The notes under the pieces were generated by a model. That model was not told where the DNA came from. It made no database searches and worked only from the letters and a program-made list of their open reading frames with translations. This document shows positions 50,605 to 63,479 of a DNA stretch of 64,000 bases, in pieces (position 1 is the stretch's first letter; each line of letters opens with the position of its first letter). A program made the translations under genes and the position numbers. The DNA is from Struthidea cinerea (taxonomy: Eukaryota; Chordata; Aves; Passeriformes; Corcoracidae): assembly GCA_013397865.1 (NCBI GenBank), contig VZTI01000464.1, forward strand, positions 826,398-890,397. The letters run 5' to 3'.

Positions 50605-52726
50605 ATTTCTGCTTCATGTAGTTGTAGATATAAAAACCTAACAAAAAACCAAATAACCCAAAGCGCAGAACATTTAAAAGAATCCCTTAAAAATTGTTTA
50701 GACTTAGGTTCTGCCGAGAGAAGAAAAAGCCAAATTAAAATCAATGCAGAAATATATGGAATAAAAACAAAAATAAATCAAGATGAATGGCCAAAGTGAA
50801 TGATGCCTTAGAATTTAGGAGCTTGAAAATGAAATACCAAATATTTCTAAATTACTCTAGTCTCCTAGATGCAAAGAATTCTCCTGGTATTTTCACTAAT
50901 GAAGCATTTCAGAGGGTAAGTGTTCAGGTTGCTATGGTTAAAATGCAATTTCAGGTTGATTATTAGGTGGCTTGTTTGTGTACGTGGCAGGGGGCACTGA
51001 GAGTCATGTTTACACTTGAAGTTACAGTTTTTGTAGAGCACTTTGTTATAAACAGCTTTACTGTGACTTGAACAATAAAAATCTGTTTGTTTTTTGGTTT
51101 TTTTTTTTAAAAAACTATTTTCCTACCTTAACAGCACAAACAGAAATAAATGTTTGGTCTATTCAGCTGCATCACACAACTCATCACACAAATTGCTATC
51201 TGCCTGATAGCTCTCCGTAAAATACCTGTGGAATAAATATTACATTCATTCTCATCAGTGTACAGAAGCATCTTCTCTAAAGAAAGATGGGAACCTGGGG
51301 AAAATTTGCCATACCTCAAAAGACAATAAGGTAGCAGTAGCCAAAGACTAACATTAAGGCCACAGTTTTCAGTTACTTCACTTGCAAACTTCTTAGATTC
51401 ATTTACTCCCAGTTGGAGGATGAACTAGTATTTAGATGCTAAAATGTTTATACATTTCACCACTAAACTGAATCAATACAACCGGTCAAAAAATGTAGAC
51501 TGTTAATATAAAAAATGTTTGAAGGAATATGAGGGTCTCTATGAATTTTTTGAGAAGATTATGCTATATGTGACTTGCAGTACAATGAGCACATAATTTT
51601 GAGAATATCATTGTTATGCCTAACGTTGCAGCCGTCGCCTCCAGGTATTGATTATGATGTTTGCTATTTTATATTCCAGCATATTGCCTCCTATTCTTAA
51701 ATGTAAATATTTTCCTTCCTAAATTGAAATATGTGACATTAAAATGACATAACTCACTGTTTGAAAACTGAACTTTTTCAAACAAGAAAAATGTTCAGAT
51801 TTCTTCTTATTTCAATCCAGCATAGTGCATGGGAGACTATAAATTTATTTTTTTAGATTTTATTAGTTAGCGGCTGATTAATAAACATGCTTGGTTTTGA
51901 AATAAAGTATGGACTTCTGGTGCAGCTGGGCATTGAAGTTTTACCTGGACTAGGCTGTTTTAAGCAGCAGCATGTTCCTAGAGATGTGTTGAACAAAAAA
52001 ATAACAGAAGGAGAAAAAACATCTAGATTTCTGGCTTGTGTGGTCATTGGATCCAAAATATGATCAAATCTCATTCTTGTTATTATAATGTGCAGTCTAC
52101 TATTACTTCGCTAGACCTTCACAGTACATAGAAAAGCAGGGACAACTTAAAGTGCAGTGAAATGTGTTTATGTTAGACACCAGGCACATATCAAATCATC
52201 TCCCTCTGTTCCCAAGTCCTTTATTTCCTTTGCTTAAGACTACCCATTATTTCCCTATCTATATTCGGGATTTGTATGTAAATGTTTTTGGAGATTAAAT
52301 TATTTTTTCCCGTAGTGATAAATCCTCCATCTTACCTCAATATGTTGGTTACATATTTGCTACTCACAAACCCCTGCATTCACAGAATGTAATACCAGAG
52401 TGTTTGTACCAGGGGTCATGGCTCATATTCGGTTCTTAAACACTTTTAAACTTAATGGCTTTGACAAACACAAGAATTACCTAGACCAGGACAGCATATA
52501 GTGACTTTGCAATACTGTTTATGGATCTCGACATGGAGTTAAAAAATTCTCCTTTCTGACATTCTAGTAATAGTTTTACAGAATTACACAAGGTAACAAA
52601 AACATTGTCTAGCCATACGCTAGCAAAATAAAACTGTTGGAAGAGGCATCCCTGTCATTCCTCTAAATGGCTCAAAGACACAGTCTGTTTTTACTACAAG
52701 CAGAACCCTGACTGATACCTGATGTT

Positions 52727-52741
52727 AAAAAAAAAAAAAAA
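52727..52741. repeat. A15 homopolymer
   Basis: Pure A run without a recognisable retroposon body. Confidence 0.9.
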
Positions 52742-53831
52742 TAGGGGTGCTTTGTTTCTTATTTATAAAAAAACATATAGGTATGTACATGAGCAGGCAT
52801 AGCATAAACTTAATGTATAAAATTGATAGGCCATGTATAGTTTCTTACAATAAAACCAGAAACAATTACCATCTCCCCCTTTTATCCAATTGAGAAACAT
52901 TCACTTTTTCTGACAGAATTACCTCCAGAAAGAAAAATCATGTTTGGTTTTTCATGCTCAGGATTTCCAAACTGCAGTTCCTTGCTGAGACTGGCAGACG
53001 TCCATTATGGTTTGTGAGGCAGGTATTGGGAGTGAGCATGGAAACAAACCCCAGAGCAATCCCCAAAACCCTCACCACTGTCTGGTCCAGATACAAACAC
53101 AAAGACTAGTCCAGATAAGAGAATATTGCCTAATCCACTGGCAATAACATAACTGTACATTCAACCCCACTACTCAAATATCTTCACCCTTTATCAAGAA
53201 CTGTGAGTTACATCTGCACTATGTAAGAGTTTCAGGGATCTCAAATGATAAAATCTCACATCAAGCAGGAAGATGAAGCAGTCTCCATCCAAGCATAAGT
53301 TACACACATGCAGTGGTTACTGAATACAGAAATTTTTTTCTCTTTAGTTATGGGTCACCTCATTTCAGTTTAGATAAAGTTCACAATTTATAACCCACTA
53401 TGTAAAGTGCCGGGGATTGAGTTGTCTTAACTTAAAAAAATCCCAGATAGTGCAAACACAGGAGAGCAATAAACTGAATGTCAGTGGTTAAATCAATAAT
53501 TTATATTAAAAAGTTAGAGGTGAACTGCAAATCTTTTTATGTATTCCCCAAACTTCAGCAGCAGATGTTGAGCTGGAAGATAAAGTTGGACATTCAGCAG
53601 AAATGAAATGCAAACCCTACTGGCTGTTAGGTCCCACCACATCCATTCTGTTAAACTTTCTGCCACCAGTTCTTCAGTGATACCCCTCTATACATTAAAG
53701 TGTTACTTTTACCTCAGCAGTGACACCAACCTGAAGTACAAAAGTGACGTTTAGAAGTAGGGAGGTCATATAAGTGACACTTTTTAATATTCAATAAAGT
53801 CTTAGAATATATTTTTATACACTCATAATAT

Positions 53832-53882
53832 TGAAGACATAAAAAGTGATTTTTAAACCAGTCAACTGAAGACATAAAAAGT
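53832..53882. repeat. 16-bp direct repeat, 35-bp spacing
   Basis: TGAAGACATAAAAAGT is present exactly at 53,832-53,847 and 53,867-53,882; the bases after each copy (a TTTAAA block) are also similar, so the duplicated unit was probably longer. Confidence 0.9.
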
Positions 53883-56800
53883 AAAGTTTAAATTCATCAA
53901 AAACTTTACTTACAATTGGAGATACAGAAATTTTTTAAATATATATTTTTATAACTGACATAATAGAATGTCATTAGAAGAGAAACTGAGATATAAGCAT
54001 AATTTATTTCGGTACTTGAAAGAGTCATGGATATTCTCAAAATATTATTATAATATTCTTCTTCTCTATTGCACCTAAAGTAATTATGTGTGTATAGCCA
54101 TTCTTTTTTAAGTTTGTAGCAAATCATAAAATCTTAGATGCATATGTGCATTCTCTGATTAAGTTGTTAATATTCATCATGAGAGTTAAAAACTATCTTT
54201 AGAATATCACACACCCCCTAATAAGCAGCCAGTGCGATTACTTGTCTAAGCAGAGTCTAAGTGAGAGTTCCACGATCATACTCTTAATTTTCCCATTTTG
54301 AGTTCATATTCCACCTTTATTCCATTATCTCCTCTAAGAATAAATTTCTTTTAAACTAGGAACTTGGTTGCCCAACCCTCCCCAGAAATCATCTTAGAAT
54401 TAATCACAGCTAAGAGACAGTTTAAAGGATCTGTAGCTGTGAAATAACAATATTTGGTATTTAATTGACCCATGACAGTAAGACTTTGTTAAAGCTGACT
54501 CCATAAAAAACTGGTTTCAAAGAACCATGGAAAGCAGATGGATTCTGGGAAGGAATTAAGTGTCTGCTGGTAGGGGGGTGATGGTTTGGTTCATTAATAA
54601 AATGTGAACAGCAGGAGGACACTAATGAATAGGCACCCTAGAACTGGCATACCAAATTTATTTCATCAGGCATGCACATTCACACACTCAAATGAAAAAG
54701 CCCCTCACCTACCCAACACAGTTTCACTATACTGAAAAGCTGAAGGAGTCTACAAAGGGATTCTTCTAATAGCAATGTAAATGTTGACTGCATGATAACT
54801 GTGAAAGCCCTGGAAAGACCTCTGAATGCTAGGCAGCTTTCCCCAACAGGTGGTCCAGCTTTTATGTCGTGTTTCTTCTCAGGCTTAGCTTTCCCAAAAT
54901 TATCTCTCAGTACACTGATGGGCTGTGCAGTATAAAAGACATTTTGCTGTTTTCCTGTGAGCATTCATGGCTCTTGATGGAATGTGACAACAGCATGCAA
55001 GGAAACTGCAGCAAATTTAGATCCCTATTCCATGCAGCAGTTACTTAGGTATTCAGCCTCAAAGACTGAGCTGCTCTCTACTCCTCTCAAGCAGAAAAAC
55101 TTTTGGTCATGATTGAAGATCTCTGACTCAATTAAATACTCAGCCATAATGACGGTTGTATATGACAGATCTTTACTGCAGATTGTAATGACCAATAAAA
55201 TTTAATTTAATTAGCCTGTACAAGGCTTAAGGCTTAAATATATGGATCATGTCATAGAGTCTGAGAAGGGAGTACAGAAATACTGAATTAGTATCAGAAC
55301 ACAGCCAAAATACCTCAGAAGCCCTTATAGAGAAAGACAAAAATACATGGGAGGGACTCACTGACCGCCAGTGGTGAGGACTGCTGCCAAATGAGTGATA
55401 TGGTTTGTTTTTAACAGATGTTAAGGAACATATTTAGTATTGGATATTTGTGCAAAAAGTGTCACTTAGATTAACCCTTTCCTTTGGTGTACAGTTGTTT
55501 CTTGAAGGCTTAGCACTTTGACACTGGTCAAACCCCATCCCCACCACTTACGAGATCTCAGGGATTCATTTATCATTTATGTTGGGACACCCTGGTCCAA
55601 CCTTATAAATAAATGGTAGATTTTCTTAGCTACAACAGCATCACACTCCTGAAGAGTCAATTTGGCCCCTCAACAGCTAGCATGATGTTTCTCCCCTACA
55701 AGTTGAACAGAGGTAGGAAAAGATTGGTCAGTCTCTTGGTGGAAGGAAAAGACATCGGAAAACCCTCTGGGTTCTGCTTCCACACCAGAAGATTGCAGCT
55801 TATTCTAGGAACCTCCTTGCTCTTGGAACTGCCTTTGCCAGACAAATGCTGATGGCATAAACAGGTAATTGGTGCTTTTTGTGCCACTGCGTGTTCATGG
55901 CTTCCTCACTGCTTTCTCATAAAACTCCTATAGGACAAATTTTCATGGCATCTGAGTGGTGTGAGAATCACGGAGTTGTTTTTTTCTTTGAATGAATGAG
56001 TGAATGCATTCACAAGAGAGATGTGAAATTAGTCAACAAATCTGTGTGTTTGCTAAGTGAAGGAAATGACTTAAATGGAGCTCTCTATCTCAAGATAGTA
56101 AGGAAAGATCATTATTGTTTTGTGAGGGGTTTTGTATTTTGTAATTTTGTGTTTTGCTTGGTTTGGTTTTTCTAGGCACCTACCTGCTTTCTTGGTGGCA
56201 TTTTTTTAAAATAAGCTACTCTAATATTAGTTATATTACATTTTATTTTCTTCAAGCATTGTTTATGCACTTCATAATATCATCAATGTCGCAATCCAGA
56301 AAGTGCAAAGAAAGCAGAAAGTGTTTGCTGTAGGTTTTTTCAGTAGTTCCCTTTCAGAAATCTTACACATATTTTAAGGAACCAAACAATTCCTCCCTAG
56401 TGGTGTCCCATGCAAAATGCTTGTTTTATAAGGACTCAGATCTGTGAATTTAAAATATTCTCATTTCAGAGGCATAGTTTAGAGAATATATTTTCATTGA
56501 GTACCAAGCATATTTTTGCTTCTTCTGCAGAACTAATGGTAATGGTAAGCTGCTCTTTGCTAAAAGCTAGAAGAGGAGTAAAGTAGAACCTAAGCCACTA
56601 AGTTTTGGATTTATCAACTGTTTATTGTTATATTTTGCAGGTTTTGCTCAGCTCTCTTAATAAGCCTCTAAGAAATCATTTGTCCTATAGGAAAATAGAT
56701 GTGCTCTGTTCCTTGGAGTTTGGAAGCTGGAGCAGTAATAAAACATGTATTTTCTCTAGAAGTATTGCCCTTTCCAAAAGAAGGCCTAAAATAGAGAAAA

Positions 56801-57954
56801 ATCCTGAAAAAGGACTGCTGCAATTTAAAACAAAAGGCCAAAAGGTGCTAAGAGTTAAAGCATCGAAAGGGAATTATTCTTTGAAGTACAAAGAAATGGC
56901 ATTTTTCCTCTGTAAATTACTTGAAGCAAAATACCACAGCAATCTTCTTAGGTGAAATTCACTGTAAGGTTTTTAACACCACTTTATTAACTTGGGCACC
57001 CTAAGGTCTCCTGCCCATCATGGAAGATGAATGGTCAGGATGTAGAAATGAACATACCCCTTGTATCCCAACCTTGCCTTCCCCAGTCCTTTTCCTTGCT
57101 GAGGCAGCATGGACTGTCACCTTTGAGGCCATGGAGAAGGGACCTAGTCTTGGACACACTCTCTGTTCTCTGCAGTGGTATTTGTGAGTTAGAGAAAACA
57201 TCAGGTGCAGTAATTGGCTTGTGGCTCTACTGCTAATACAACCATGGGTAATAATGTCTTTAAAAGTATTTAGTTCAACTAAAAAAATATTACTTGGATC
57301 TGGTAAATACTTTTTTTCCAACATTAAAAAGGCAGCAGTCTGAAAAGAGCTTTAAAGATTGCTGGTCGTTACATAACAGCTGTAATCCCTGATTTTTCTC
57401 CTCTCTTTCTCTCTCTTTAAAAGCCTTCTGTATAATTTTATACCAAAGGTTTCTCTCTGCATAGGAAAGGAAAAAAATCTGAATTGTCTTTAGAAACATA
57501 ATTTTATATTTTCTTCTTCCCTCATTTGTAATATGAACAAATGCAGATAGATGAGTTTAGAATTGTTTGTTAAAAAATTCATCTCTTACATTCTAGAAAA
57601 AAATATTTAGAAATGATTACTTGACATTGAAAAAGAGTCTCATGGTTTAGATTAGCAAGTTCTAAATTAAAACATCAGAACATTCAATATACAAAAAGAA
57701 CACAGTAATTTCTAAATGCAGAATAATTGTACTTAAGCTGTTTAAATAAATTTATACAGTTTAGGTGTACAAATGTAAAATACTTTAAAAACTCTTTCAT
57801 TTGGCGTATATACTAATGTGTGTGATATTAATGCAGTTTCAACTCTACTGAGAAAGAAGTAGTTTCCTTGGATACATACACTCCCGAATCCTGTCAAAAT
57901 AAAACTTTTGGAAGATATTTATAGATCTAAAGTGAATGACTGTTTCGGAGAACT

Positions 57955-58752
57955 CATAGTAATGACCTGAAATACTGCCCATTGCCTCTAGTCCTTACAC
58001 TGATTTTCTCCGAGAAAAGCCAGGCTCCAGCTTCTCCACATGACCCCATTAGGCAGCTGCACACAGAAATAAAAATCCTCTTCCTCTTCTCCAAGCTGAA
58101 GGATCCCAGCTGACAGCCTCTCCCTGCAGACCTCATGCTGCAGTCTCCCACTATCTCAGTGGCTCTACACAAGCCTCACTCTGGTACATCTCCATTTATC
58201 TTGTACTGGTCAGCCCACACTGGATCCAGTGTTGAGGAAGAGGAAGGATCCTCTCCCTCAGCCATCCTAATACTGCCCACAATGCCTTTGACCTCCTCTG
58301 CTGCAACGGCATGCCGATGATTCCCCTTCAGCTTGCTTTTCACAAGGACAGTCCCTGGGGTTTTTTTCTGCCAAGCTGCTTTACAGCTGTTTGTCCCTCC
58401 ACCTGGTCTGAAAACGGGGTTCCTCATCGCGTCTACAGGACTTGGCACTTGGATCTGTCATACTCCTGTCAGCCCACTTTCTAATTATGGTTTGGCTGCT
58501 TTGAGTAGCAGCCCTGCTTTCCATTGTGCAGCCATCCCACTATCTGGTATCACCTGAAAACCTTCTGGGATACTCCATCCTGTTTTTTAGGTTGTTAATG
58601 AAGATATGACATTCTCCTGGCACCAGTATGAGATCCTGAGGTGTGACACTGGTAACTGCCTACCAGGTGAACTTTGTACCACTGACCACCGCCATTTCAG
58701 CCCCCTGGTCCAGTCCATTTTTCACCTATCTTGTCACCCACCTTGATTGGAA
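57955..58752 (-). mobile_element. CR1 LINE fragment, ORF2 from reverse transcriptase to C-terminal part
   Basis: On the minus strand, about 58,690 down to 58,560 reads VVSGTKFTW, a stop, AVTSVTPQDLILVPG and then HIFINNL, in register with the CR1 signature VVNGTKS.W.PVTSGVPQGSVLGPVLFNIFINDL. Downstream, LGCIK-like and SPQYK-like blocks are recognisable at about 58,280 and 58,205. Near 58,105-58,075 comes the DNA for the FSLEKRR block (CTTGGAGAAGAGGAAGAGG), and near 58,000-57,985 the DRTRGNG block. About 800 bp of ORF2 is covered without the 3' UTR or terminal repeat. Stop codons and frame changes make it a dead copy. The 90-codon open frame at 58,176-58,448 lies within it and is a relic, not a gene. 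This fragment is noticeably more GC-rich than its flanks. Confidence 0.88.
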
Positions 58753-59453
58753 GTTGCTTCATGTTACCAAAAATATGTTTAAGTTCAACAACTAGCAAAG
58801 ATTTTTCCTTTTAAATTGGTGAAGATCGCAGATTGACTCAAAAGATCATTCCCGAAATCTCCATATCCCTGTTTCTGTGATAAAATCCAAACATGATGCA
58901 CTGAAATCCCTAGGGATTCTTCATGACTGACAGAGAGTCTTAACGATAATCAGGTTCTTCAGGATCATTTGAAATAGATGCTACTATCTAAATATAAATG
59001 TACTATCATTATTTCAATGGGCAATCACTGAAGTAAACAGCAACATTTCTATCAATGTGAAGAGCTCCACTGCAGACAGGTGCACATATATTTGCATGTA
59101 TCTGGAGCACCAGGCACTGGCACACTGTTTGGATTCAATGGAAAGCCAGAAATGGAGGATTTTCAGCATGCAGTTTTCAAACACTTCAAACTGTGTTATA
59201 TCTTGAGAAAACATAAAGGCACTTTTGTTCTTGCTACAGAATGAAGAAAGGAAAATAAGCTACTTCTGAGTTACCCATTCAAAGAAACAATCTAAAATGA
59301 TCTTATAACCTGAAAACATCTTTCCATCTAGATACAGCTATTCTCAAAGCAGAAGTATGTTTATTAAAAAACTTCAGAATATCTGACAGTTAAATGTAGC
59401 AGTAAACAGGAATGTTTTCATGCTGAGGTTTCTACAAGAATGTACTTTGTCTT

Positions 59454-59465
59454 AAAAAAAAAAAA
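59454..59465. repeat. A12 homopolymer
   Basis: Pure A run; no retroposon body recognised. Confidence 0.9.
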
Positions 59466-60281
59466 TTGACAAGGAAAACGAAACAAAGAAGGGGGGTTGA
59501 AAAACCAGAAAACAGCAGCCTGTTTCAGGTCAACCACTTCTGGGTTATAGCTTCTTGGTAGAAGAATTCCAAAGGCCAAACAGATGGGCATGCAGAAAAA
59601 CTCTCATCAAAATAAGTAAATAAACAAATTAGTAGTCTTGTACAGCAGAAAATTAGTGAAGACAGTAAACCATCAGAGATGTCTCCAAAACCTTTCCACC
59701 ATAACCTCAATAAAACACTCAGATTGCAAGCACCCACACTGGAAGACCTGATTTTACAAAGCTGTTCCCAGCAGGGGTTGCTGCTGTTTTAAGTTCCTTC
59801 ACAAAAACACACTCACTTTGAGGTTGGAAATCCTCACTTGTACCCCAGTTTCCCTGTGTTCCAAAACATGACTTTCTTTGCTGAACAATGACATCAGTGT
59901 ATAAAAAATGATGAAAAGATTTCCAAGTTCTAAAAAGACAAAGCTGCAGGGAACCGCATGCAAGCAGGGAACTGAATGACATGGACATATGTTCCTATGT
60001 CTTATGGACAGAAGAACATCACTGAATATGTTCACTTGCATCAATGCCACAGCAAAGCTCATGCAAGACTGCTCATATTGTGAAGGCATGGGGAAATATC
60101 CATTTCACCCCCCTGAGCCAAGCATTTTAGTCACTAGAGATGACAAAAGTTATTATTAAAAGTATTCATTCTGATTTATAAGGTACGGTATACTATTAAG
60201 TGTGTAAGACGATTTAATTTTTATCAGATAAGTGAGCTAAAGGAATGTTACAACAAACAGATTTTAAACAGAAGTTCTGTG

Positions 60282-60293
60282 GTGTGTGTGTGC
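60282..60293. repeat. Short (TG)n microsatellite
   Basis: About five to six TG units. Confidence 0.85.
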
Positions 60294-61260
60294 ATTCAGG
60301 CACCCATCATCTGTATTTCCAAAAATGTGCAATAAGAATGGCAAGAAAGGGGGAGAAGGAACAATCTTGGAATGGTACTCAGACTTGACATTAATAAACA
60401 GTAAAAATTTCAAATTTCTGGAGCAAACAGGAACTCTGTTTTGCCTGGGTAATTTTTTTCCCCTACAATCCCAAAGCAAGCGTCAGGGATCTAGTAGAGA
60501 ATTACTTTCCTTATGGCATTCCTGCCGGTATGGGAAACTGCATTATATCATAAATCGCAAATACGCAACGAGGCTCCTAATTTATTTGCATTTATGTTCA
60601 GCCCTTAAGGGGCTTACTGATACCAAATGCTATAAAACACACCATTATTGTCTCTGGAAAAAATTCCTGCCTTGCCTGCAGTGATAAAAGACAAGACTAG
60701 CATCCCCTAATCACATAAATTATTTCCCAGGTGGATCATAGCAGATTCTACCTTCAGAACATGGATCATATTACTTTCATATTAAAGAGCATATAATTTT
60801 TAATAAATAAATCCATATGTGCATATTGATCTTTCATTATGAACAGAGCCAGGGGAAAAAGTCACAGAGATGTAGATTCTGAATTTATACAATGGATTAT
60901 TAGGAAACTTCAACAAGATGCATTGATTTTTTCTAAAACATGGATAAAATTAATCATCACAATGACAATAAGAAGCAAGAGGCCAAGTTGCTCAAAAGAG
61001 TAAATATAAACAGTTTGTTTAAAATCAAAAGCTGTTCCCTTCATGTCAAAAATTTTGAAGTTAGTTTTCACAGTCTTCTATAAAGAGAAGAAATGTTTCA
61101 ATACAAATTATTTTTGCATCAAAATCAAATTTAATACAATTAATATTCCTTCTGTTAATTTTTGGATATGACATATATATTTTATTCCTCAATGTGGTAA
61201 AAATATTAAGATCAAAAAATAAAAATAATCACACTAAAATAACTTGACCCTTAAATTAAG

Positions 61261-61273
61261 AAAAAAAAAAAAA
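61261..61273. repeat. A13 homopolymer
   Basis: Pure A run at the start of an A/C-rich patch; no retroposon body recognised. Confidence 0.9.
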
Positions 61274-61850
61274 CAAACCAAAAAATATCAGAACTTTTTG
61301 TTTAATGAAAAATGCCAGCTATCAATCTTCTCTTCCAATCTAGAACATCTTATTTAGATGTTAGAATTGCTGATAAAATGGAAATTCTCTTCTCAATCTA
61401 TGGTACTGTTACACCCCAGACTCTCAAACCTTGGGCTAAAGCAAGGTTCTTTTGCTCTGGGTAATCCCAACCAAATATTCTCAAGAGGTAAAAGCACACA
61501 AAAGTTTAGTGGCAAACTACAGATAATTAAGGAACATTGGCAAAAGAGTAAATACTACATGACATCAGTTATCCCAGCCTAGACTTAGCCCATTGAACAT
61601 AGAAAACCTTTAAACCATTCAATGTTGCGTTCTGTGAGAAGAGCCTTGAAGAAAGGGAGAAACACAGAAAGACAGGAAAGACCTAGAAAGACAGACATAG
61701 CTACCAGCTCCTGGGTTCTAGTGACGTAAAGCTCCAAGACGAAGGTAGGGTTCAAGGACAATGTGCTTGCCTCGTGGTGACCCTTCTTAAACCTTTTTGT
61801 CCCATCCTGGACCTTCCTCCCAGGTGGGGCTTTGGTCTCTCGGCCGCTCA

Positions 61851-61873
61851 GGGGTGGGTTAGGGGACACTGGG
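61851..61873 (+). other. G-quadruplex-capable motif in GC-rich island
   Basis: Four G-runs of 4, 3, 4 and 3 (61,851-61,854, 61,856-61,858, 61,862-61,865, 61,871-61,873) are separated by loops of 1, 3 and 5 bases, satisfying the standard quadruplex pattern on the plus strand. The island around it (about 61,800-61,990) holds several CpGs (in CTCGGCCGCT and GCCGTGACCGACCTCGC), rare elsewhere in the window. It could be a small regulatory CpG-bearing element or part of an unrecognised repeat. Confidence 0.75.
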
Positions 61874-63479
61874 AGGCTGCCTCCAGTGTGCCGTGACCGA
61901 CCTCGCACTGTGGGGCTGGAGGGTGTTGGGGCAGGGCACCACCTCACCAGAGCAAAGCCTGACCCACCCCCTACCACACATTCCAAGCCCCCCAGATTTC
62001 CCAAAACAGATCACTTTTTCCAGTCTCTGACAGGCACCTGAAAAAATAGCCAGGACAGCAGAATCTTCCTAAGCTTACTCAGCGCAAACTTGTGGCATGG
62101 TAGAAATTTTTTTCTTCCTTGCCATATTGCTGGTTTCATTGCACAGCCACAAAATTTTACCTCATCTTGCAAAGATGGCAAGACTGAATAAAATGATGCT
62201 TTCCCGACAAAGCTGCCATAAAATTCTATACAGTTACCAAAGAAACAGCATTCCCACTTGAAACCATCATCAGAAAAAGAAGAAAAAAAAGTGTGTTTGA
62301 CAAGATGAATTGCATCAAATCTGTGGAAAAATGGCCATATTACGCTCTGCTGAGATATTTGCATTGATTGTGTGCTGTGGTATCTGGCCTGGACACTTGA
62401 GGGGGGAAATCTGTGTGGGGCTGTTATTATGTGCAATGTGTGTTTTGTTCCGGGACAGCTGCAGGTCCTTTATGTCAGATCTGCTGCACCTCTTGATGAG
62501 ATTGACAGCTGCCTAAATAGCACACTGAAGATAAGTACTCATATTTTTTGTCTTTCATATTCCAGTACATAAATAAAACCCACCAATCATAACAGAAGCC
62601 CTGAACCTAGCTAAAAGAACATGAATGGGAAAACATTAATTGATTGACTGGGGGAAGGAGCAGGTCTCAGCAGAGCCAACTGGTGCAATCCCAGAGAGGA
62701 TCCAAAATAAAACACCTGCATAGATCTTATTTCAGCATATCTCTGATAGTGAGTATTTAACCTTAGTTTTCATGGTCATTTGGGCTTCAAAAGAAGTAAT
62801 AAAATTGGATGTCCAGATGCAATTAGGAAAAAATAACAAAACCCATCATACTTAATATTTCCATTACTCTTTTGATTAGAAGATGTGCCTTAATATTCCT
62901 TTTTACACAATTAAATGCTTCAGCTCACTATACATTACAAACACTCCATAGCAGATTAAAATTATTATAGCTATTAAGACTTTTAAAAGCATTATGCAAA
63001 TTCTCTTTTAACTATAAAACTATTTCATACAACTAGAAGCCAGGAAAGATGAGATTAGTTTAAGGAAAGTATACAATTTTTAAATTACTTTTGCGTGTGG
63101 CACGTAGCACAATATATGTTCTATTCTTAGTTCACATGTCAATGTTTTAATCAAGGCCAAGATGACTGCAGTAAACAAGCATCATATCAAGTAATATTTT
63201 TTGAGATACTAGCCTGAGAAAGAAACTTAATTTAAAATCCTGACTACTCCTAATTAATCATGTAAACAATAAATGCAGCTATGTGTTGTAAACCATACAA
63301 TTTTGCTACTAACTCCCAGTGCAGAGTCAGATAAAGTTATTTACTTGTTTCAACAGGCCAGCAAATACAACGTTCCTCTTTTTGCAGTGCCGATTATTTT
63401 ATGCACATATATCACACTGATTTAAGGTGCTCAGAGGCCCTGTTTCAGAATAGAGCAAGGAAAAAACTGTTTCCAAGGC

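Larger units (their letters stand above)
50170..57954. other. Unique non-coding block
   Basis: No supported gene; open frames stay at or below 118 codons and are unrecognisable. It contains a short (TTTTA)n near 50,588-50,604, an A15 run, a 16-bp direct repeat near 53.85 kb, and a pyrimidine-rich tract at about 57,394-57,418. Confidence 0.5.
58753..63479. other. Unique non-coding block with one GC-rich island
   Basis: No supported gene. Two long minus-strand frames (139 codons at 61,585-62,004 and 141 codons at 62,011-62,436) lie next to each other, but neither has a recognisable motif. The first owes its openness to a GC-rich, CpG-bearing island at about 61,800-61,990. An A12 run (59,454-59,465), a (TG)n (60,282-60,293) and an A13 run (61,261-61,273) are the only other repeats noticed. 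Confidence 0.5.

Noticed and set aside
54608..54625. CTCF-like site around CAGCAGGAGGACACTA
   Set aside because: Alignment to the CTCF core needs a one-base gap and loses the GGC block.
58176..58448. 90-codon minus-strand open frame
   Set aside because: It lies inside the CR1 ORF2 relic and is a decayed retroposon frame.
61585..62436. Two adjacent minus-strand frames of 139 and 141 codons
   Set aside because: They are separated by stops, show no family resemblance, and the first is explained by the GC-rich island. Retroviral leader or LTR character was considered, but no convincing LTR ends or primer-binding site were found.
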